64,000 nt of DNA from an uncultured Paracoccaceae bacterium (GCA_947503935.1 CANNFR010000001.1:434001-498000); one strand, 5' to 3'; positions 24,153 through 38,202 are shown, counted from the stretch's first letter. A program made the numbers and translations. Notes: generated by a model from the letters alone, not told the origin.

Positions 24153-25749
24153 AAGATTTCCCCTCAATATCGGCAGCGATCAGGGTAAAGCGATCGGCCG
24201 ACAATGCTGTTTCCAATGCCGCCTTCAATGCGCCCCGGTCCCGGACCGTCACACCATGCCCGCCGAAGGCCGTTGCCAGTGCGGCGTAATCATGGCGCGC
24301 GAAATCGACGCCCCGGTTTGTCATCTGCCGCTGCCTCTGCTTCAGCTCGATCAGCGCCAGGGAGGCGTCCACGAACACCACGAAGATGGTTTGCAGGCCA
24401 AGCTCGGCCGCCGTCGCCAACTCGCCCGCCACCATCAACAGCCCTGCGTCGCCGGAAAAGCTGACGACAGGCCGGTTGGGGGCCGCGATCTTAGCGCCCA
24501 TCGCCAGTGGCACGGCACAGCCCATGGTGCAAAGGCCTGATGATTGCAGCAAGGTGCGCGGCGCAGGGCAGGCCCACATCTGCGACAACAGAATACGATG
24601 TGCGCCGCTGTCGACGGTGGCAATCGTCTCGGGCGGCAATGTCGTGCGGCAGGTGTCGATCACCGCACCGGGTCCCCACTCCTCATCCGTCGGAAAGGCC
24701 TCTGCCAGCGCCTCTTTCAGCGCGGCGATCTGGCCATTGCCCCATGTCTGCCGGGGCGGCAGATTTGCCGACAAAGCCCTGAGCGTTGCGCCCGTATCGG
24801 CGATGAAGCTGAGCGTCGCTTGGTGCATGTAATGATGGTTCGGCGCGGCGTGGATGTCGATCACATGGGTCGTCGACGGGTCCCAGGGGTTTTGCCAGCC
24901 GGGGCGCATTTCAATCGGGTCGTAGCCCACCAGAAGAATGAGGTCGGCCTCGGCCAGAAACGGCAAGAGATGCCGGTCAGCCAGGGGCGACAGGCCCGCA
25001 CCACCCAGCGACAAGGCGTGATCTTCGGGCAGAACACCCTTCGCCTTGTAGGTGGTGATGACAGGGATGCCGAATGTCTCGGCCATCTCGCGCAGCGCGT
25101 CCGAGGCGCCGTCTTTCAACACATCCAACCCGGCTAGGATGACCGGCCGTTCGGCCCCAGCCAGCCAAGTGCGGGCGGTATCCAGATCGGCGCCGGTCGG
25201 CGCAACGGGGCTGGGCTGAACCCGGCGCATCGCTGCAGGTTTGGCCGGGGCGTCTGCCACGGAGATCGGCACGTCGATATGCACCGGCCCGGCGCGGCCC
25301 TCGGTCGCGATGCCCACGGCCTTGTCGGCAATCACGCCCGCGGCGTCCGCCTCAAGCGTGAAGGTGGCTTTGGTGATCGGTTCGAACACCTTGCGGTGGT
25401 CCAGCACCTGATGGGTATAGGTCTGCGCCTCAGCCGCATCGACGCATCCGGTCAGCACGATCAGGGGCACCCGGTCCTGATCGGCATTGGCCACCACGTT
25501 GACGCCGTTCATCGCGCCCGGGCCCACGGTCGCCACCAGAATGCCCGGGGCGCCATCCACGTGATGAACGCCCTCGGCCATGAAGCCCGCCGCGTTCTCA
25601 TGCTTGGCCAGCACAAAGCTAATGCCCGCCCGCTCCAAAGCGTCGATCAGGGTCAGAACCTCGCCCCCCGGCATACCGAAGGCAAACCGGCACCCCGCAT
25701 CGTAAAGGCGTTGGGCCAGCACGTCGGCGGCGCGGAGGGGGGTTTGCAT
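24136..25749 (-). CDS. Thiamine-diphosphate-dependent enzyme, acetolactate-synthase-like
   Basis: A 537-residue ThDP enzyme with three domains: N-terminal pyrimidine-binding (FAFGMPGGEVLTLIDAL, catalytic Glu in LAKHENAAGFMAEG), central, and C-terminal pyrophosphate-binding (FSGDAGLLMVAGELATAAE). The usual GDG...N motif is altered: it begins GDA and the Asn that normally binds the metal appears to be Val in FVVFVDASLALIE. The family includes acetolactate synthase, sulfoacetaldehyde acetyltransferase, 2-hydroxyacyl-CoA lyase and oxalyl-CoA decarboxylase. Pairing with a CaiB-type transferase recalls oxalate degradation, but the N-terminus does not resemble Oxc. No small regulatory subunit is nearby, arguing against IlvB. 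Confidence 0.8.
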   Translation of the reverse strand: MQTPLRAADVLAQRLYDAGCRFAFGMPGGEVLTLIDALERAGISFVLAKHENAAGFMAEGVHHVDGAPGILVATVGPGAMNGVNVVANADQDRVPLIVLTGCVDAAEAQTYTHQVLDHRKVFEPITKATFTLEADAAGVIADKAVGIATEGRAGPVHIDVPISVADAPAKPAAMRRVQPSPVAPTGADLDTARTWLAGAERPVILAGLDVLKDGASDALREMAETFGIPVITTYKAKGVLPEDHALSLGGAGLSPLADRHLLPFLAEADLILLVGYDPIEMRPGWQNPWDPSTTHVIDIHAAPNHHYMHQATLSFIADTGATLRALSANLPPRQTWGNGQIAALKEALAEAFPTDEEWGPGAVIDTCRTTLPPETIATVDSGAHRILLSQMWACPAPRTLLQSSGLCTMGCAVPLAMGAKIAAPNRPVVSFSGDAGLLMVAGELATAAELGLQTIFVVFVDASLALIELKQRQRQMTNRGVDFARHDYAALATAFGGHGVTVRDRGALKAALETALSADRFTLIAADIEGKSYDGRI

Positions 25750-25859
25750 GTCGTGGTCCTTGCTGCGGCAGCCGATGCGATGAATGAAATGCGCGCCAGA
25801 CGATTGATCTGCCGCCTTGGAAAACGCAAATCACATTGGCTCGAACTTTGCCTTCAATG

Positions 25860-26969
25860 TCAGATCGTGGCGTCCAGTGCGGCGAGGATCGCATCGCCCA
25901 TCTGTGTGGTGCTGACGGGTTTGCCGTCGCCCTTCTGCATCAGATCGGCAGTGCGCACGCCATCGGCCAGGACCTGTTCGACCGCTTTTTCCAGCCGCGT
26001 CGCCTCATCGCCCTGATCGAAGGAATAGCGCAGCGCCATGGCGAAGCTGAGGATGCAGGCAATCGGGTTGGCCTTGCCCTGGCCGGTGATATCAGGGGCC
26101 GAGCCGTGGACCGGTTCATAGAGCGCCTTAGGCCGTCCGCTTTCCATCGGCGCACCCAGGCTGGCCGAGGGCAGCATGCCGAGGGACCCTGTCAGCATCG
26201 CGGCGCAATCGGACAGAACGTCGCCAAAAAGGTTGTCCGTCACGATCACATCGAACTGCTTGGGCCAGCGCACCAGCTGCATCGCGCCGTTATCGGCATA
26301 CATATGGCTCAGCTCGACATCCTGGTATTCGTTTTCATGGACCCAGGTCACCTCTTCCCGCCAGAGAATGCCGCTTTCCATCACATTGGCCTTCTCCATC
26401 GAGCAGACCTTGTTGCCGCGCCGACGGGCCAGTTCAAACGCGGCACGCGCCACGCGGCGGATCTCTTCGGTCGTGTAGCGTTGGGTGTTCACGCCGAAAC
26501 GGCCGCCTTCGTTGTCATCGAAGATGCCGCGGGGCTCACCGAAATAGACACCCGATGTCAGTTCACGCACGATCATGATGTCGAGGCCCGCGACGACATC
26601 TTTCTTCAGCGACGAGAAATCGGCCAGAGCATCAAAACACTGCGCGGGGCGGAGGTTGGCGAAAAGGTCCATCTCCTTGCGCAGACGCAAAAGCCCGCGT
26701 TCGGGTTTCACGCTGAAATCGAGGTCATCGTATTTCGGCCCGCCCACAGCGCCCAGCAGAACCGCGTCGACGGCCTGCGCCTTGTCCATCGTGGCATCCG
26801 CCAGAGGCACGCCATGCGTGTCATAGGCCGCGCCCCCGACAAGATCCTCGCTGACATCGAATTTCAGGCCGCGTTTGGCTCCGAACCAGTCGATCACCCT
26901 GGTGACTTCCGACATGACCTCCGGGCCGATCCCGTCACCGGGCAGTATGAGCAGAGTCGGATTGGCCAT
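25860..26969 (-). CDS. leuB: 3-isopropylmalate dehydrogenase
   Basis: A 369-residue beta-decarboxylating dehydrogenase of leucine synthesis. It converts 3-isopropylmalate to 2-oxoisocaproate with NAD. Motifs are [26 protein letters not shown], the substrate loop [19 protein letters not shown], the metal/substrate site [19 protein letters not shown] and the NAD site [16 protein letters not shown]. The ATG at 26969 has GAGG upstream and matches the family start; a codon eight residues earlier is in frame but unlikely. The 110 bp after it show no terminator. Confidence 0.96.
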   Translation of the reverse strand: MANPTLLILPGDGIGPEVMSEVTRVIDWFGAKRGLKFDVSEDLVGGAAYDTHGVPLADATMDKAQAVDAVLLGAVGGPKYDDLDFSVKPERGLLRLRKEMDLFANLRPAQCFDALADFSSLKKDVVAGLDIMIVRELTSGVYFGEPRGIFDDNEGGRFGVNTQRYTTEEIRRVARAAFELARRRGNKVCSMEKANVMESGILWREEVTWVHENEYQDVELSHMYADNGAMQLVRWPKQFDVIVTDNLFGDVLSDCAAMLTGSLGMLPSASLGAPMESGRPKALYEPVHGSAPDITGQGKANPIACILSFAMALRYSFDQGDEATRLEKAVEQVLADGVRTADLMQKGDGKPVSTTQMGDAILAALDATI

Positions 26970-27051
26970 GGAAACCTCGCTGTTTTTGAGCACGGGTTCG
27001 CCTAGCCGAGGGGGTCTTGGCAGTCAAGCAAATGGCGTGTGGCGGGTCGGG

Positions 27052-30558
<3,507 letters not shown>

Positions 30559-30741
30559 GGCACCAAGGCTACAATCCGCCCGCCCCAAGCGAAAGGCCCG
30601 AAACACCCACCTTGCCCCTTGCCAAACGACAAATTCGCCGCTTTCCTGCCAGACGGTCAAAAACGACGCCTGACCGCTTTACGCCGCATCGGGCGGGCAG
30701 GCATATCGTCGTGGTCGAAAAGAAGGCGGCGGGTCATCTGA

Positions 30742-32160
30742 ATGGACGAGATCACGTTTCTTCTGAACGGAGAGACAACGCGCGTGGCCGATGAGCCTCC
30801 GACGCGCACCTTGCTTGATTGGCTGCGCGAACGGCGCGGCCTGACCGGTACCAAAGAGGGCTGCAATGAGGGCGATTGCGGCGCCTGCACCGTGATGGTG
30901 ACCGATGAAAACGGCGCGCGCCCGCTGAATGCGTGCATCCTGTTCCTGCCGCAATTGCAGGGCAAGGCCGTGCGCACAGTCGAGGGGTTGAAAGGCCCCA
31001 AGGGGCAGCTTCATCCGGTGCAGGAGGCGATGGTCACCCATCACGGGTCGCAATGCGGCTTCTGCACGCCGGGTTTCATCGTCACCATGGCCACCGCGCA
31101 TCTGAACGGGGCTGCCGATCATGAAGATCAGCTGGCCGGCAATCTCTGCCGCTGTACCGGCTATGCCCCGATCATCCGCGCGGCCGAAGAGGCGGCGACG
31201 AAACCTGTCCCCAATTGGATGCAATCCGACGCCGAGGCGCTTGCCGCCGCGCCCTTTCCCGCCTCGAAACCCGCCTTGGGTGCGACGGCGGGCGGAAAAT
31301 CCCCCGGCGTTTTCCTGCCACGCACGGCCGATGATCTGGCCACCTGGTATGCCAGCCATCCCGACGCCACGCTGATCGCGGGTGCGACCGATGTCGGCCT
31401 CTGGGTAACTAAGGATCTACGCGACCTCGCGCCCGTCGCATTCCTTGGCGGGATCGAAGCATTGCAGCGGATCGAGGCCCAGCGTGACCGCCTGCGCATC
31501 GGCGCGGGCGTGACGATTGCAAAGCTGCGACGTGCCGTCAGTGACAGCCACCCGGGCTTTGCCGAGCTCTTGCGCCGCTATGGTGCCGAGCAGGTGCGCG
31601 CAGCGGCGACCATCGGGGGCAACATCGCCAACGGCTCGCCCATCGGCGACGGCCCGCCCGCCCTGATCGCCATGGGCGCGACGCTGCATTTGCGGCGGGG
31701 TCTGGCGCGGCGTGACATGTCGCTGGAAAGCTTCTTTCTGGACTACGGCAAACAGGACCGTCGCCCTGGCGAGTTCGTCGAGGCCGTCTCAATCCCCGCA
31801 TCGGCCCCCGATCTGCGCTGCTACAAGCTGTCGAAGCGCTTCGATCAGGACATCTCGGCCGTCTGCGGTTGCTTCAATATTGAGGTGAAGGACGGTAAGA
31901 TCACCACCGCGCGCATCGCCTTCGGTGGCATGGCGGGTATCCCCAAGCCCGCCCATGCGGTGCAGAAGGCCTTGGCCGGACAGCCCTGGACAGAGGCCGC
32001 CATCACCGCCGCTTTGCCCGCCTTTGCCGAGGATTTCACGCCCTTGTCGGACATGCGCGCCTCGGCCGAGTACCGCCTTCAGACCGCGCAGAATATGCTG
32101 GTGCGCTATTTCCATGATCGTCAGGGCGCCGCCACGAATGTGCTGGAGGTCGCGCCATGA
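30742..32160 (+). CDS. xdhA: Xanthine dehydrogenase small subunit (2Fe-2S and FAD)
   Basis: A 472-residue subunit. The N-terminal plant-type ferredoxin has [11 protein letters not shown] (Cys41, 46, 49). The second 2Fe-2S domain has [12 protein letters not shown] and NLCRCTGY. From about residue 180 comes the FAD domain with [17 protein letters not shown] and the [17 protein letters not shown] loop, then the CO-dehydrogenase flavoprotein C-terminal domain. It carries electrons from the molybdenum site on XdhB to NAD. Purine oxidation (hypoxanthine to xanthine to urate) in the cytoplasm is the expected role. It overlaps xdhB by four bases (ATGA). Confidence 0.95.
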   Translation: MDEITFLLNGETTRVADEPPTRTLLDWLRERRGLTGTKEGCNEGDCGACTVMVTDENGARPLNACILFLPQLQGKAVRTVEGLKGPKGQLHPVQEAMVTHHGSQCGFCTPGFIVTMATAHLNGAADHEDQLAGNLCRCTGYAPIIRAAEEAATKPVPNWMQSDAEALAAAPFPASKPALGATAGGKSPGVFLPRTADDLATWYASHPDATLIAGATDVGLWVTKDLRDLAPVAFLGGIEALQRIEAQRDRLRIGAGVTIAKLRRAVSDSHPGFAELLRRYGAEQVRAAATIGGNIANGSPIGDGPPALIAMGATLHLRRGLARRDMSLESFFLDYGKQDRRPGEFVEAVSIPASAPDLRCYKLSKRFDQDISAVCGCFNIEVKDGKITTARIAFGGMAGIPKPAHAVQKALAGQPWTEAAITAALPAFAEDFTPLSDMRASAEYRLQTAQNMLVRYFHDRQGAATNVLEVAP

Positions 32161-34586
32161 GCGTTGCCAAACCCCTGACGCACGACGCCGCGCGCCTGCA
32201 TGTGACGGGTGCCGCGCGCTATGTCGATGACATCCCGACCCCGACAGGCACGCTCAATCTGGCGTTCGGCACCTCAAGCGTGGCGCATGGTGAGGTCACG
32301 GGCTGCGATCTGGCCGAGGTCAGGGCCGCGCCCGGTGTCGTGGCGGTGCTGACGGCCGATGATCTGCCCTTTGCGAACGATGTCTCGCCCTCCATCCATG
32401 ATGAGCCGCTGCTGGCCAAAAGCGTGGTACATTACGTCGGGCAACCGATCTTCTGTGTCGTGGCCGACACCCATCTGGCCGCCCGCAAGGCTGCGCGTTT
32501 GGCCAAAATTGATTATGCCGAACATCCCGCTTTGCTGACGATTGATGAGGCGCTTGCCGCCGACAGCCGGTTTGAGGACGGCCCGCGCATCTATGAAAAG
32601 GGCGATGCCGAAGCGGCCCTGGCGGCGGCGCCACGACTTGTCGAAGGGTCGATCGAGATCGGCGGGCAGGAGCATTTCTACCTGGAAGGCCAGGCCGCGC
32701 TTGCGCTGCCGCAGGAAGGCGGCGATATGCTGGTCCATTCCTCGACCCAGCACCCGACCGAGATCCAGCACAAAGTGGCCGAAGCTTTGGGCGTGCCTAT
32801 GCATGCCGTCCGGGTCGAGACGCGGCGCATGGGTGGCGGTTTCGGCGGCAAGGAAAGCCAGGGCAATGCGTTGGCCGTGGCTTGTGCCGTGGCCGCCCGC
32901 GCCACGGGCCGCCCCTGCAAAATGCGCTATGATCGCGATGACGACATGGAGATCACCGGCAAGCGCCACGATTTCCGCATTGCCTATCGCGCGGGTGTGG
33001 ATGAGGACGGCCGCATCATCGGCATCGTGTTCGAACATTTTTGCCGCTGCGGGTGGAGCCAGGACCTGTCGCTGCCCGTGGCCGACCGCGCGATGCTGCA
33101 TGCCGACAATGCCTATCATCTGCCCAGCGCCAAGATCATCAGCCACCGGTTGCGGACCAACACGCAATCGGCCACGGCGTTTCGGGGCTTTGGCGGGCCA
33201 CAGGGCATGCTGGGGATTGAGCGGGTGATGGACCATATCGCCCACGATCTGGGGTGCGACCCCTTGCAGGTGCGGCGCCTGAATTTCTACCGCGCGCCCG
33301 AGGAGAGGCCGGGGGGCATCGCGCCCCCCGGACCCCCCGCGGGATATTTGGAAACAGGAAAGATCGAGAAAGGCGCCGACCTCGCCTCGCGCGGTGTGAC
33401 CGAGGCTGTGGCGCAAACACCCGCGCCGGTGGTTCCGAGCGGCGCGCAGACGACGCCCTACCACATGCCGGTTGAGGATTTCATCCTGCACGACATGGTG
33501 GCCACTCTTGAGGAAAGCGCGGATTATGCCGCGCGGCGCGAGCGGGTGCGCGCCTGGAACGCCGAAAATCCGATCCTCAAGAAAGGGATCGCGCTGACGC
33601 CTGTGAAGTTCGGGATCAGCTTTACCCTGACCCATTTGAACCAGGCCGGTGCCTTGGTGCATGTCTATCAGGACGGGTCGATCCACATGAACCATGGCGG
33701 CACCGAGATGGGGCAGGGGTTGTTCCAGAAGGTGGCCCAAGTGGCGGCGGCGTCCTTCGGGGTGGATCTGGACGCGGTCAAGATCACCGCGACCGATACC
33801 GGCAAAGTGCCCAATACCTCGGCCACGGCGGCCTCTTCCGGGTCGGACCTGAACGGTATGGCGGTGAAGGCCGCGTGCGACACGATCCGCAACCGGATGG
33901 CCGCGCATCTGGCGGACTTGCATCAGACCGAGCCCCGCAAGGTCCATTTCGAGGGCGGAAAGGTCTTTGTGGGCGACGAGGAGTACACCTTTGCCGAGGC
34001 CACCGCGCAAGCCTATGCAGGCCGTGTCAGCCTGTCGGCCACGGGGTTTTACAAAACACCCAAGGTGCAATGGGACCGGATCGCGGGCCGGGGACGGCCG
34101 TTTTTCTACTTCGCCTATGGCGCGGCGGTGACCGAGGTGGTGATCGACCGGCTGACCGGCGAGAACCGCATCCTGCGCACTGATATTTTGCATGATTGCG
34201 GCGCCTCGCTGAACCCGGCTTTGGACATCGGACAGATCGAGGGCGGATATGTTCAGGGCGCGGGGTGGCTGACCACCGAGGAGCTGGTGTGGAACGCCAA
34301 GGGCCGGCTGACCACGCACGCGCCCTCAACCTACAAGATCCCCGCCTGCTCGGACCGGCCGCGCATCTTCAACGTGACGCTGTGGGACGGGGCCAATCGG
34401 GAGGAGACGATTTATCGCTCAAAAGCCGTGGGCGAGCCGCCCTTCATGTTGGGCATCTCCGCCTTGATGGCGCTGTCGGATGCCGTGGCGGCCTGCGGCG
34501 ATGGGTCGGTCTACCCCGCGCTTGATGCGCCGGCGACAGCCGAGCGGGTGCTCTGGGCGGTCAGGCGGCAGGAGGCGGGCGCGTGA
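32157..34586 (+). CDS. xdhB: Xanthine dehydrogenase large subunit (molybdopterin), with inserted segment
   Basis: An 809-residue molybdenum hydroxylase subunit. Family signatures are [45 protein letters not shown] (Mo-cofactor site), [29 protein letters not shown] and [11 protein letters not shown] with the catalytic Glu. An unusual stretch of about 48 residues (roughly 383-430) separates LNFYRAPEE from [11 protein letters not shown]. It is rich in Gly and Pro ([14 protein letters not shown]) and is encoded by a perfect GC hairpin and trailing AT-rich DNA. It looks like an intergenic repeat inserted in frame, and all catalytic motifs remain. It overlaps xdhC by four bases. Confidence 0.94.
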   Translation: MSVAKPLTHDAARLHVTGAARYVDDIPTPTGTLNLAFGTSSVAHGEVTGCDLAEVRAAPGVVAVLTADDLPFANDVSPSIHDEPLLAKSVVHYVGQPIFCVVADTHLAARKAARLAKIDYAEHPALLTIDEALAADSRFEDGPRIYEKGDAEAALAAAPRLVEGSIEIGGQEHFYLEGQAALALPQEGGDMLVHSSTQHPTEIQHKVAEALGVPMHAVRVETRRMGGGFGGKESQGNALAVACAVAARATGRPCKMRYDRDDDMEITGKRHDFRIAYRAGVDEDGRIIGIVFEHFCRCGWSQDLSLPVADRAMLHADNAYHLPSAKIISHRLRTNTQSATAFRGFGGPQGMLGIERVMDHIAHDLGCDPLQVRRLNFYRAPEERPGGIAPPGPPAGYLETGKIEKGADLASRGVTEAVAQTPAPVVPSGAQTTPYHMPVEDFILHDMVATLEESADYAARRERVRAWNAENPILKKGIALTPVKFGISFTLTHLNQAGALVHVYQDGSIHMNHGGTEMGQGLFQKVAQVAAASFGVDLDAVKITATDTGKVPNTSATAASSGSDLNGMAVKAACDTIRNRMAAHLADLHQTEPRKVHFEGGKVFVGDEEYTFAEATAQAYAGRVSLSATGFYKTPKVQWDRIAGRGRPFFYFAYGAAVTEVVIDRLTGENRILRTDILHDCGASLNPALDIGQIEGGYVQGAGWLTTEELVWNAKGRLTTHAPSTYKIPACSDRPRIFNVTLWDGANREETIYRSKAVGEPPFMLGISALMALSDAVAACGDGSVYPALDAPATAERVLWAVRRQEAGA
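33309..33365 (+). repeat. GC-rich hairpin repeat inserted in frame within xdhB
   Basis: GGGGGGC at 33311-33317 and GCCCCCC at 33323-33329 form a 7-bp perfect stem around five bases. A further C-run (GGACCCCCCGCGGG) and the tail ATATTTGGAAACAGGAAAG follow. From memory, this arrangement (G/C stem, C-run, then ATATTTGG and an A/G-rich tail) is common between genes in Rhodobacteraceae; that is recollection, not a search. I found no second copy in this window. Confidence 0.6.
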
Positions 34587-35527
34587 GCTTCGATTTTGCC
34601 GCTTTGCAAAACGCCGTCGCGCGTCACGCCCGTGTCGCCCGCGTGGTCGTGGCCGAGGCGCGCGGATCGGTGCCGCGCGAGGTGGGCGCGGCGATGCTGG
34701 TCTGGCCGGGCGGGCAGGCGGGCACGATCGGCGGCGGGGCGCTGGAATATGAGGCGGCGGCGCGGGCCTTGTCGCAGACGCAGGGTGCGGCATTGAACCG
34801 GCTGCCCCTGGGGCCTGCGTTGCAGCAATGCTGCGGCGGGGCGGTGACCTTGCTGACGGAAGTGTTCGATGCCGATCGTTTGGCCGCGCTCAGGCCCGAG
34901 GCGGGGCTGATGGCCCGCCCGATTGACCCAGGCGCGGTGATGCCTCTGGCGGTGAAGCGCAAGCTGCAGGCCGCGCGCGGCCAGGGGCGGCTGACTGGCC
35001 CCGAGTTGGTCGATGGCTGGATGATCGAGCCTCTGGCGCGACCGACCCGCGCCCTCTGGGTCTGGGGCGCGGGCCATGTGGGCCGGGCCATCGTGTCGGT
35101 GCTGGCGCCTCTGCCCGATCTGGCGATCACTTGGGTCGACACTGCGCCCGACCGGTTTCCCACCGCGCTGCCGGACGGTGTCGAGCAGGTGATCGCCGCT
35201 GATCCGGCGACCCTGGTGCCCTTCGCCCCGAAAGAGGCCGAGCACCTGATCCTGACCTATTCCCACGCGCTGGACCTCGCGCTTTGCCATGCGCTGCTGA
35301 CCCATGGTTTCGCAAAAGCGGGGCTGATCGGGTCGGCCACGAAATGGGCGCGGTTCCGCAAGAGGCTGGCCGAGCTGGGCCACAGCCCAGAGCAGATCGC
35401 GCGGATCGACTGCCCGATTGGCGACCCCGCCCTGGGCAAGCATCCGCAAGCCATTGCCATCTCGGTCGGCGCCGCCATACTGGCCGGCGCGAGCGCGAAA
35501 CTATCCGCAAAGGAAAGCGCCGGATGA
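34583..35527 (+). CDS. xdhC: Xanthine dehydrogenase accessory protein XdhC
   Basis: A 314-residue XdhC/CoxI-family protein. The N-terminal part has VVVAEARGSVPREVGAAMLV and GTIGGGALEYEAAARA, followed by QQCCGGAVTLL with its conserved cysteines. The C-terminal Rossmann domain has LWVWGAGHVGRAIVSVLAP and HPQAIAISVGAAILAG. XdhC binds molybdenum cofactor, promotes its sulfuration and inserts it into XdhB. It overlaps xdhB upstream (four bases) and the ABC ATPase downstream (ATGA), joining enzyme maturation and purine transport in one transcript. Confidence 0.93.
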   Translation: MSFDFAALQNAVARHARVARVVVAEARGSVPREVGAAMLVWPGGQAGTIGGGALEYEAAARALSQTQGAALNRLPLGPALQQCCGGAVTLLTEVFDADRLAALRPEAGLMARPIDPGAVMPLAVKRKLQAARGQGRLTGPELVDGWMIEPLARPTRALWVWGAGHVGRAIVSVLAPLPDLAITWVDTAPDRFPTALPDGVEQVIAADPATLVPFAPKEAEHLILTYSHALDLALCHALLTHGFAKAGLIGSATKWARFRKRLAELGHSPEQIARIDCPIGDPALGKHPQAIAISVGAAILAGASAKLSAKESAG

Positions 35528-37056
35528 CGGGGACGGACATGTTGCTGGAGATCGACGGCCTGACCAAGGCCTATCCCGGCGTGGTGGCCAATGATGCGGT
35601 GTCGTTTCAGGTGCGCCGGGGCGAGGTGCACGCCCTCCTGGGCGAAAACGGCGCGGGCAAGTCGACGCTGGTCAAGATGATCTACGGGCTGGTCCGCCCC
35701 GATGCGGGCACGATGCGGCTGGCCGATGCTGCGCATGAACCGTCTGAGCCGCGCGCCGCGCGGGCCGCTGGCGTGGCCATGGTGTTCCAGCATTTCTCGC
35801 TGTTCGAAGCGCTGAGCGTGGCCGAGAACGTCGCGCTGGGGATGGAGAGCCCGCCGCCGATGCGCACCCTCTCGGCCCGGATCGCCGAGGTGAGCGAGGC
35901 TTACGGTCTGCCGCTTGATCCCGACCGGCTGGTCGGCGACCTCTCGGCCGGTGAGCGTCAGCGGGTTGAGATCGTGCGCTGTCTCTTGCAGGACCCCAAG
36001 CTTCTGATCATGGATGAGCCGACAAGCGTGCTGACGCCGCAGGAGGTTGAGATTCTCTTTCATACCCTGCGCAAGCTGGCGGCCGAGGGCACGTCGATCC
36101 TCTATATCAGCCACAAGCTGGAAGAGATCCGCGTGCTCTGTGACAAGGCCACGATCCTGCGCCACGGCAAGGTGGTGGCCAGTTGCGACCCGCGCGAGAA
36201 ATCCGCCCGGCAGATGGCCGAGATGATGGTGGGCGCAAGCTTTCTGGCGCCTGCGCGGGCCAAGGGCGCCAAGGGCGCACCGGTGCTAGAGGTGGCGGGG
36301 CTCAGCCTGACATCCGCCAACCCGTTCGGCACATCGCTGAAGGAGGTATCGTTCAGCGTGGCGGCGGGCGAGGTTCTGGGCATCGGTGGCGTGGCCGGCA
36401 ACGGACAGGACGAATTGCTGGCGGCCTTGTCGGGCGAGGCTTTGGTGCCGGCGGGTCAGGTCAGCCTGAAGGGGCAGGCCATGGGCCGGCTTGGCCCCGT
36501 GGCGCGGCGGCGCGCTGGCCTTTGTGCCGCCCCTGAGGAGCGTCTGGGCCACGCAGCCGCCCCGGATATGAGCCTGACCGAGAATGCCGCGCTGACCGGC
36601 ATTACCAGGCAGCGATTGGCGCGGAACGGCTTCATCGACTGGTCGCGCGCACGCGGCTTTGCCGAGCAGATCATCGCCGGCTTCGATGTGCGCACGCCGG
36701 GCCCCGAGAACGCCGCGCGGGCCTTGTCAGGCGGCAATCTGCAGAAATTCGTGATCGGACGCGAGGTGTTGCAAAAGCCCGCTGCGCTGATCGTCAATCA
36801 GCCGACCTGGGGGGTGGATGCCGCCGCCGCCGCCGCGATCCGTCAGGCTTTGCTGGATCTCGCCGCCGGGGGCGCTGCGGTTGTGGTGATCAGTCAGGAT
36901 CTGGATGAGCTTCTGGAAATCTCGGACCGGTTCGCGGTGTTGAATGAGGGGCGGCTGTCGGCGCCGCGGCCCGCGGAGGGCCTGACGATGGAGGAGATCG
37001 GCCTGATGATGGGCGGCGCGCACGGAATGCATGAGGCGCATATGCATGCGGTCTGA
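35524..37056 (+). CDS. Purine/nucleoside-type ABC importer, double ATP-binding protein
   Basis: A 510-residue ATPase with two fused nucleotide-binding domains, typical of BMP-family nucleoside importers. The first has Walker A GENGAGKSTLVK, signature LSAGERQRVEIVRC and Walker B LLIMDEPTSVL. The second has a degenerate Walker A (GVAGNGQDELLAAL) and signature LSGGNLQKFVIGRE. The ATG at 35524 overlaps the xdhC stop; frames opening earlier lie inside xdhC. The C-terminus is His-rich (HGMHEAHMHAV). The position after xdhABC implies purine bases or nucleosides as cargo. Confidence 0.9.
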   Translation: MTGTDMLLEIDGLTKAYPGVVANDAVSFQVRRGEVHALLGENGAGKSTLVKMIYGLVRPDAGTMRLADAAHEPSEPRAARAAGVAMVFQHFSLFEALSVAENVALGMESPPPMRTLSARIAEVSEAYGLPLDPDRLVGDLSAGERQRVEIVRCLLQDPKLLIMDEPTSVLTPQEVEILFHTLRKLAAEGTSILYISHKLEEIRVLCDKATILRHGKVVASCDPREKSARQMAEMMVGASFLAPARAKGAKGAPVLEVAGLSLTSANPFGTSLKEVSFSVAAGEVLGIGGVAGNGQDELLAALSGEALVPAGQVSLKGQAMGRLGPVARRRAGLCAAPEERLGHAAAPDMSLTENAALTGITRQRLARNGFIDWSRARGFAEQIIAGFDVRTPGPENAARALSGGNLQKFVIGREVLQKPAALIVNQPTWGVDAAAAAAIRQALLDLAAGGAAVVVISQDLDELLEISDRFAVLNEGRLSAPRPAEGLTMEEIGLMMGGAHGMHEAHMHAV

Positions 37057-37116
37057 CGGTGTGGGTTCAGATGCCGGAGCCTCCGATGGAGGCATCCGAG
37101 ACAGGATGACGTCCCT

Positions 37117-38202
37117 ATGATCAGGCTTGAAAAACGCCCCGTCCCGTCGACCCGCTGGATGATCGCCACGCCGTTTCTGGCCGTGGCCCTGACCATGGTG
37201 GCGGGCGGGCTGATGTTCGCGGCCCTTGGCAAGGACCCGGTCGAGGCGATCCGCACGATCTTTTGGGACCCGCTGTTCAACCCGCAATTCGCCAGCTATT
37301 CGCGGCCGCAATTGCTGGTCAAGGCGGGGCCGCTGATCCTGATCGCGATCGGCCTGTCGCTGGGGTTTCGCGCCGGCATCTGGAATATCGGGGCCGAGGG
37401 GCAGTACATCGTGGGCGCGATCTGCGGTGCGGCGGTGGGGCTGGCTTTTTACCCGGCTGAAGTCTGGTACATCTTTCCGCTGATGGTGATCGCGGGGGGC
37501 TTGGGCGGCTGGGCCTGGGCAATGATCCCGGCCATCCTGAAGGTGCGGTTTCATACCAACGAAATTCTCGTCTCGCTGCTTTTGGTCTACGTGGCGCAGA
37601 ACCTTCTGTCGGCGGCAGCACTCGGCTGGCTGCGCAACCCCGAGGGGGGCGGCTTTCCCGGCAGCCGGAACCTCTCGCAATATCCTGCCGCCGCAAACCC
37701 CGAGCTGATCGCGGGCACAGGCATGCATTGGGGGGTCGCCGCGGCATTCATCGCGGTGATTGCCGCTTACATCCTGCTGAACCGGCACGTGACGGGGTAT
37801 CACATCAAGCTGGCCGGACAGGCCCCGCGCGCGGCACGGTTCGCGGGCGTTTCCACCGGGCGCCTGGTGGTGTTCTGTCTTGGTGTCTCTGGTGCATTGG
37901 CCGGATTGGCGGGGCTGTTCGAGGTTGCGGGCCCGGCGGGGCAGATTTCAATCGACTTCGCCTCGGGCTACGGGTTCACCGCGATCATCGTGGCGTTTCT
38001 GGGCCGGCTGCATCCGGTCGGCATTCTGCTGGCGGGCCTCCTCATGGCGCTGACCTATATCGGCGGCGAGCTGTCGCAATTTATGCTGGGTGTGCCAGCC
38101 GCCGCGATCCAGGCGTTCCAGGGCATGCTACTGTTCTTCCTTCTGGGGGTCGACGTGCTGACCAATTACCGCATCCGCTTTGGCAAGAGAGAGGTCGCGT
38201 GA
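37117..38202 (+). CDS. ABC importer permease 1 (BMP/purine family)
   Basis: A 361-residue inner-membrane permease of the branched-chain/nucleoside superfamily. Motifs are GLSLGFRAGIWNIGAEGQYIVG and the conserved cytoplasmic region KLAGQAPRAARFAGVSTGRLV; roughly eight to ten TM helices are seen. It pairs with the second permease at 38528 to form the channel. It begins 60 bp after the ATPase stop. Its stop overlaps the ATG of a small membrane-protein gene (TGATG). Confidence 0.9.
   Translation: MIRLEKRPVPSTRWMIATPFLAVALTMVAGGLMFAALGKDPVEAIRTIFWDPLFNPQFASYSRPQLLVKAGPLILIAIGLSLGFRAGIWNIGAEGQYIVGAICGAAVGLAFYPAEVWYIFPLMVIAGGLGGWAWAMIPAILKVRFHTNEILVSLLLVYVAQNLLSAAALGWLRNPEGGGFPGSRNLSQYPAAANPELIAGTGMHWGVAAAFIAVIAAYILLNRHVTGYHIKLAGQAPRAARFAGVSTGRLVVFCLGVSGALAGLAGLFEVAGPAGQISIDFASGYGFTAIIVAFLGRLHPVGILLAGLLMALTYIGGELSQFMLGVPAAAIQAFQGMLLFFLLGVDVLTNYRIRFGKREVA

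Noticed and set aside
22959..25749. Oxalate degradation pair (formyl-CoA transferase plus oxalyl-CoA decarboxylase)
   Set aside because: The gene types match, but the ThDP enzyme starts like acetolactate-synthase-type proteins and lacks recognisable Oxc features, so the specific assignment is not supported.
32274..34319. 681-codon open frame opposite xdhB
   Set aside because: Antisense shadow of xdhB with shadow-like composition and no recognisable domain.
35284..37056. Longer form of the ABC ATPase gene starting inside xdhC
   Set aside because: The extra 80 residues read through xdhC in another frame. The ATG at 35524 overlapping the xdhC stop gives the normal ATPase start.
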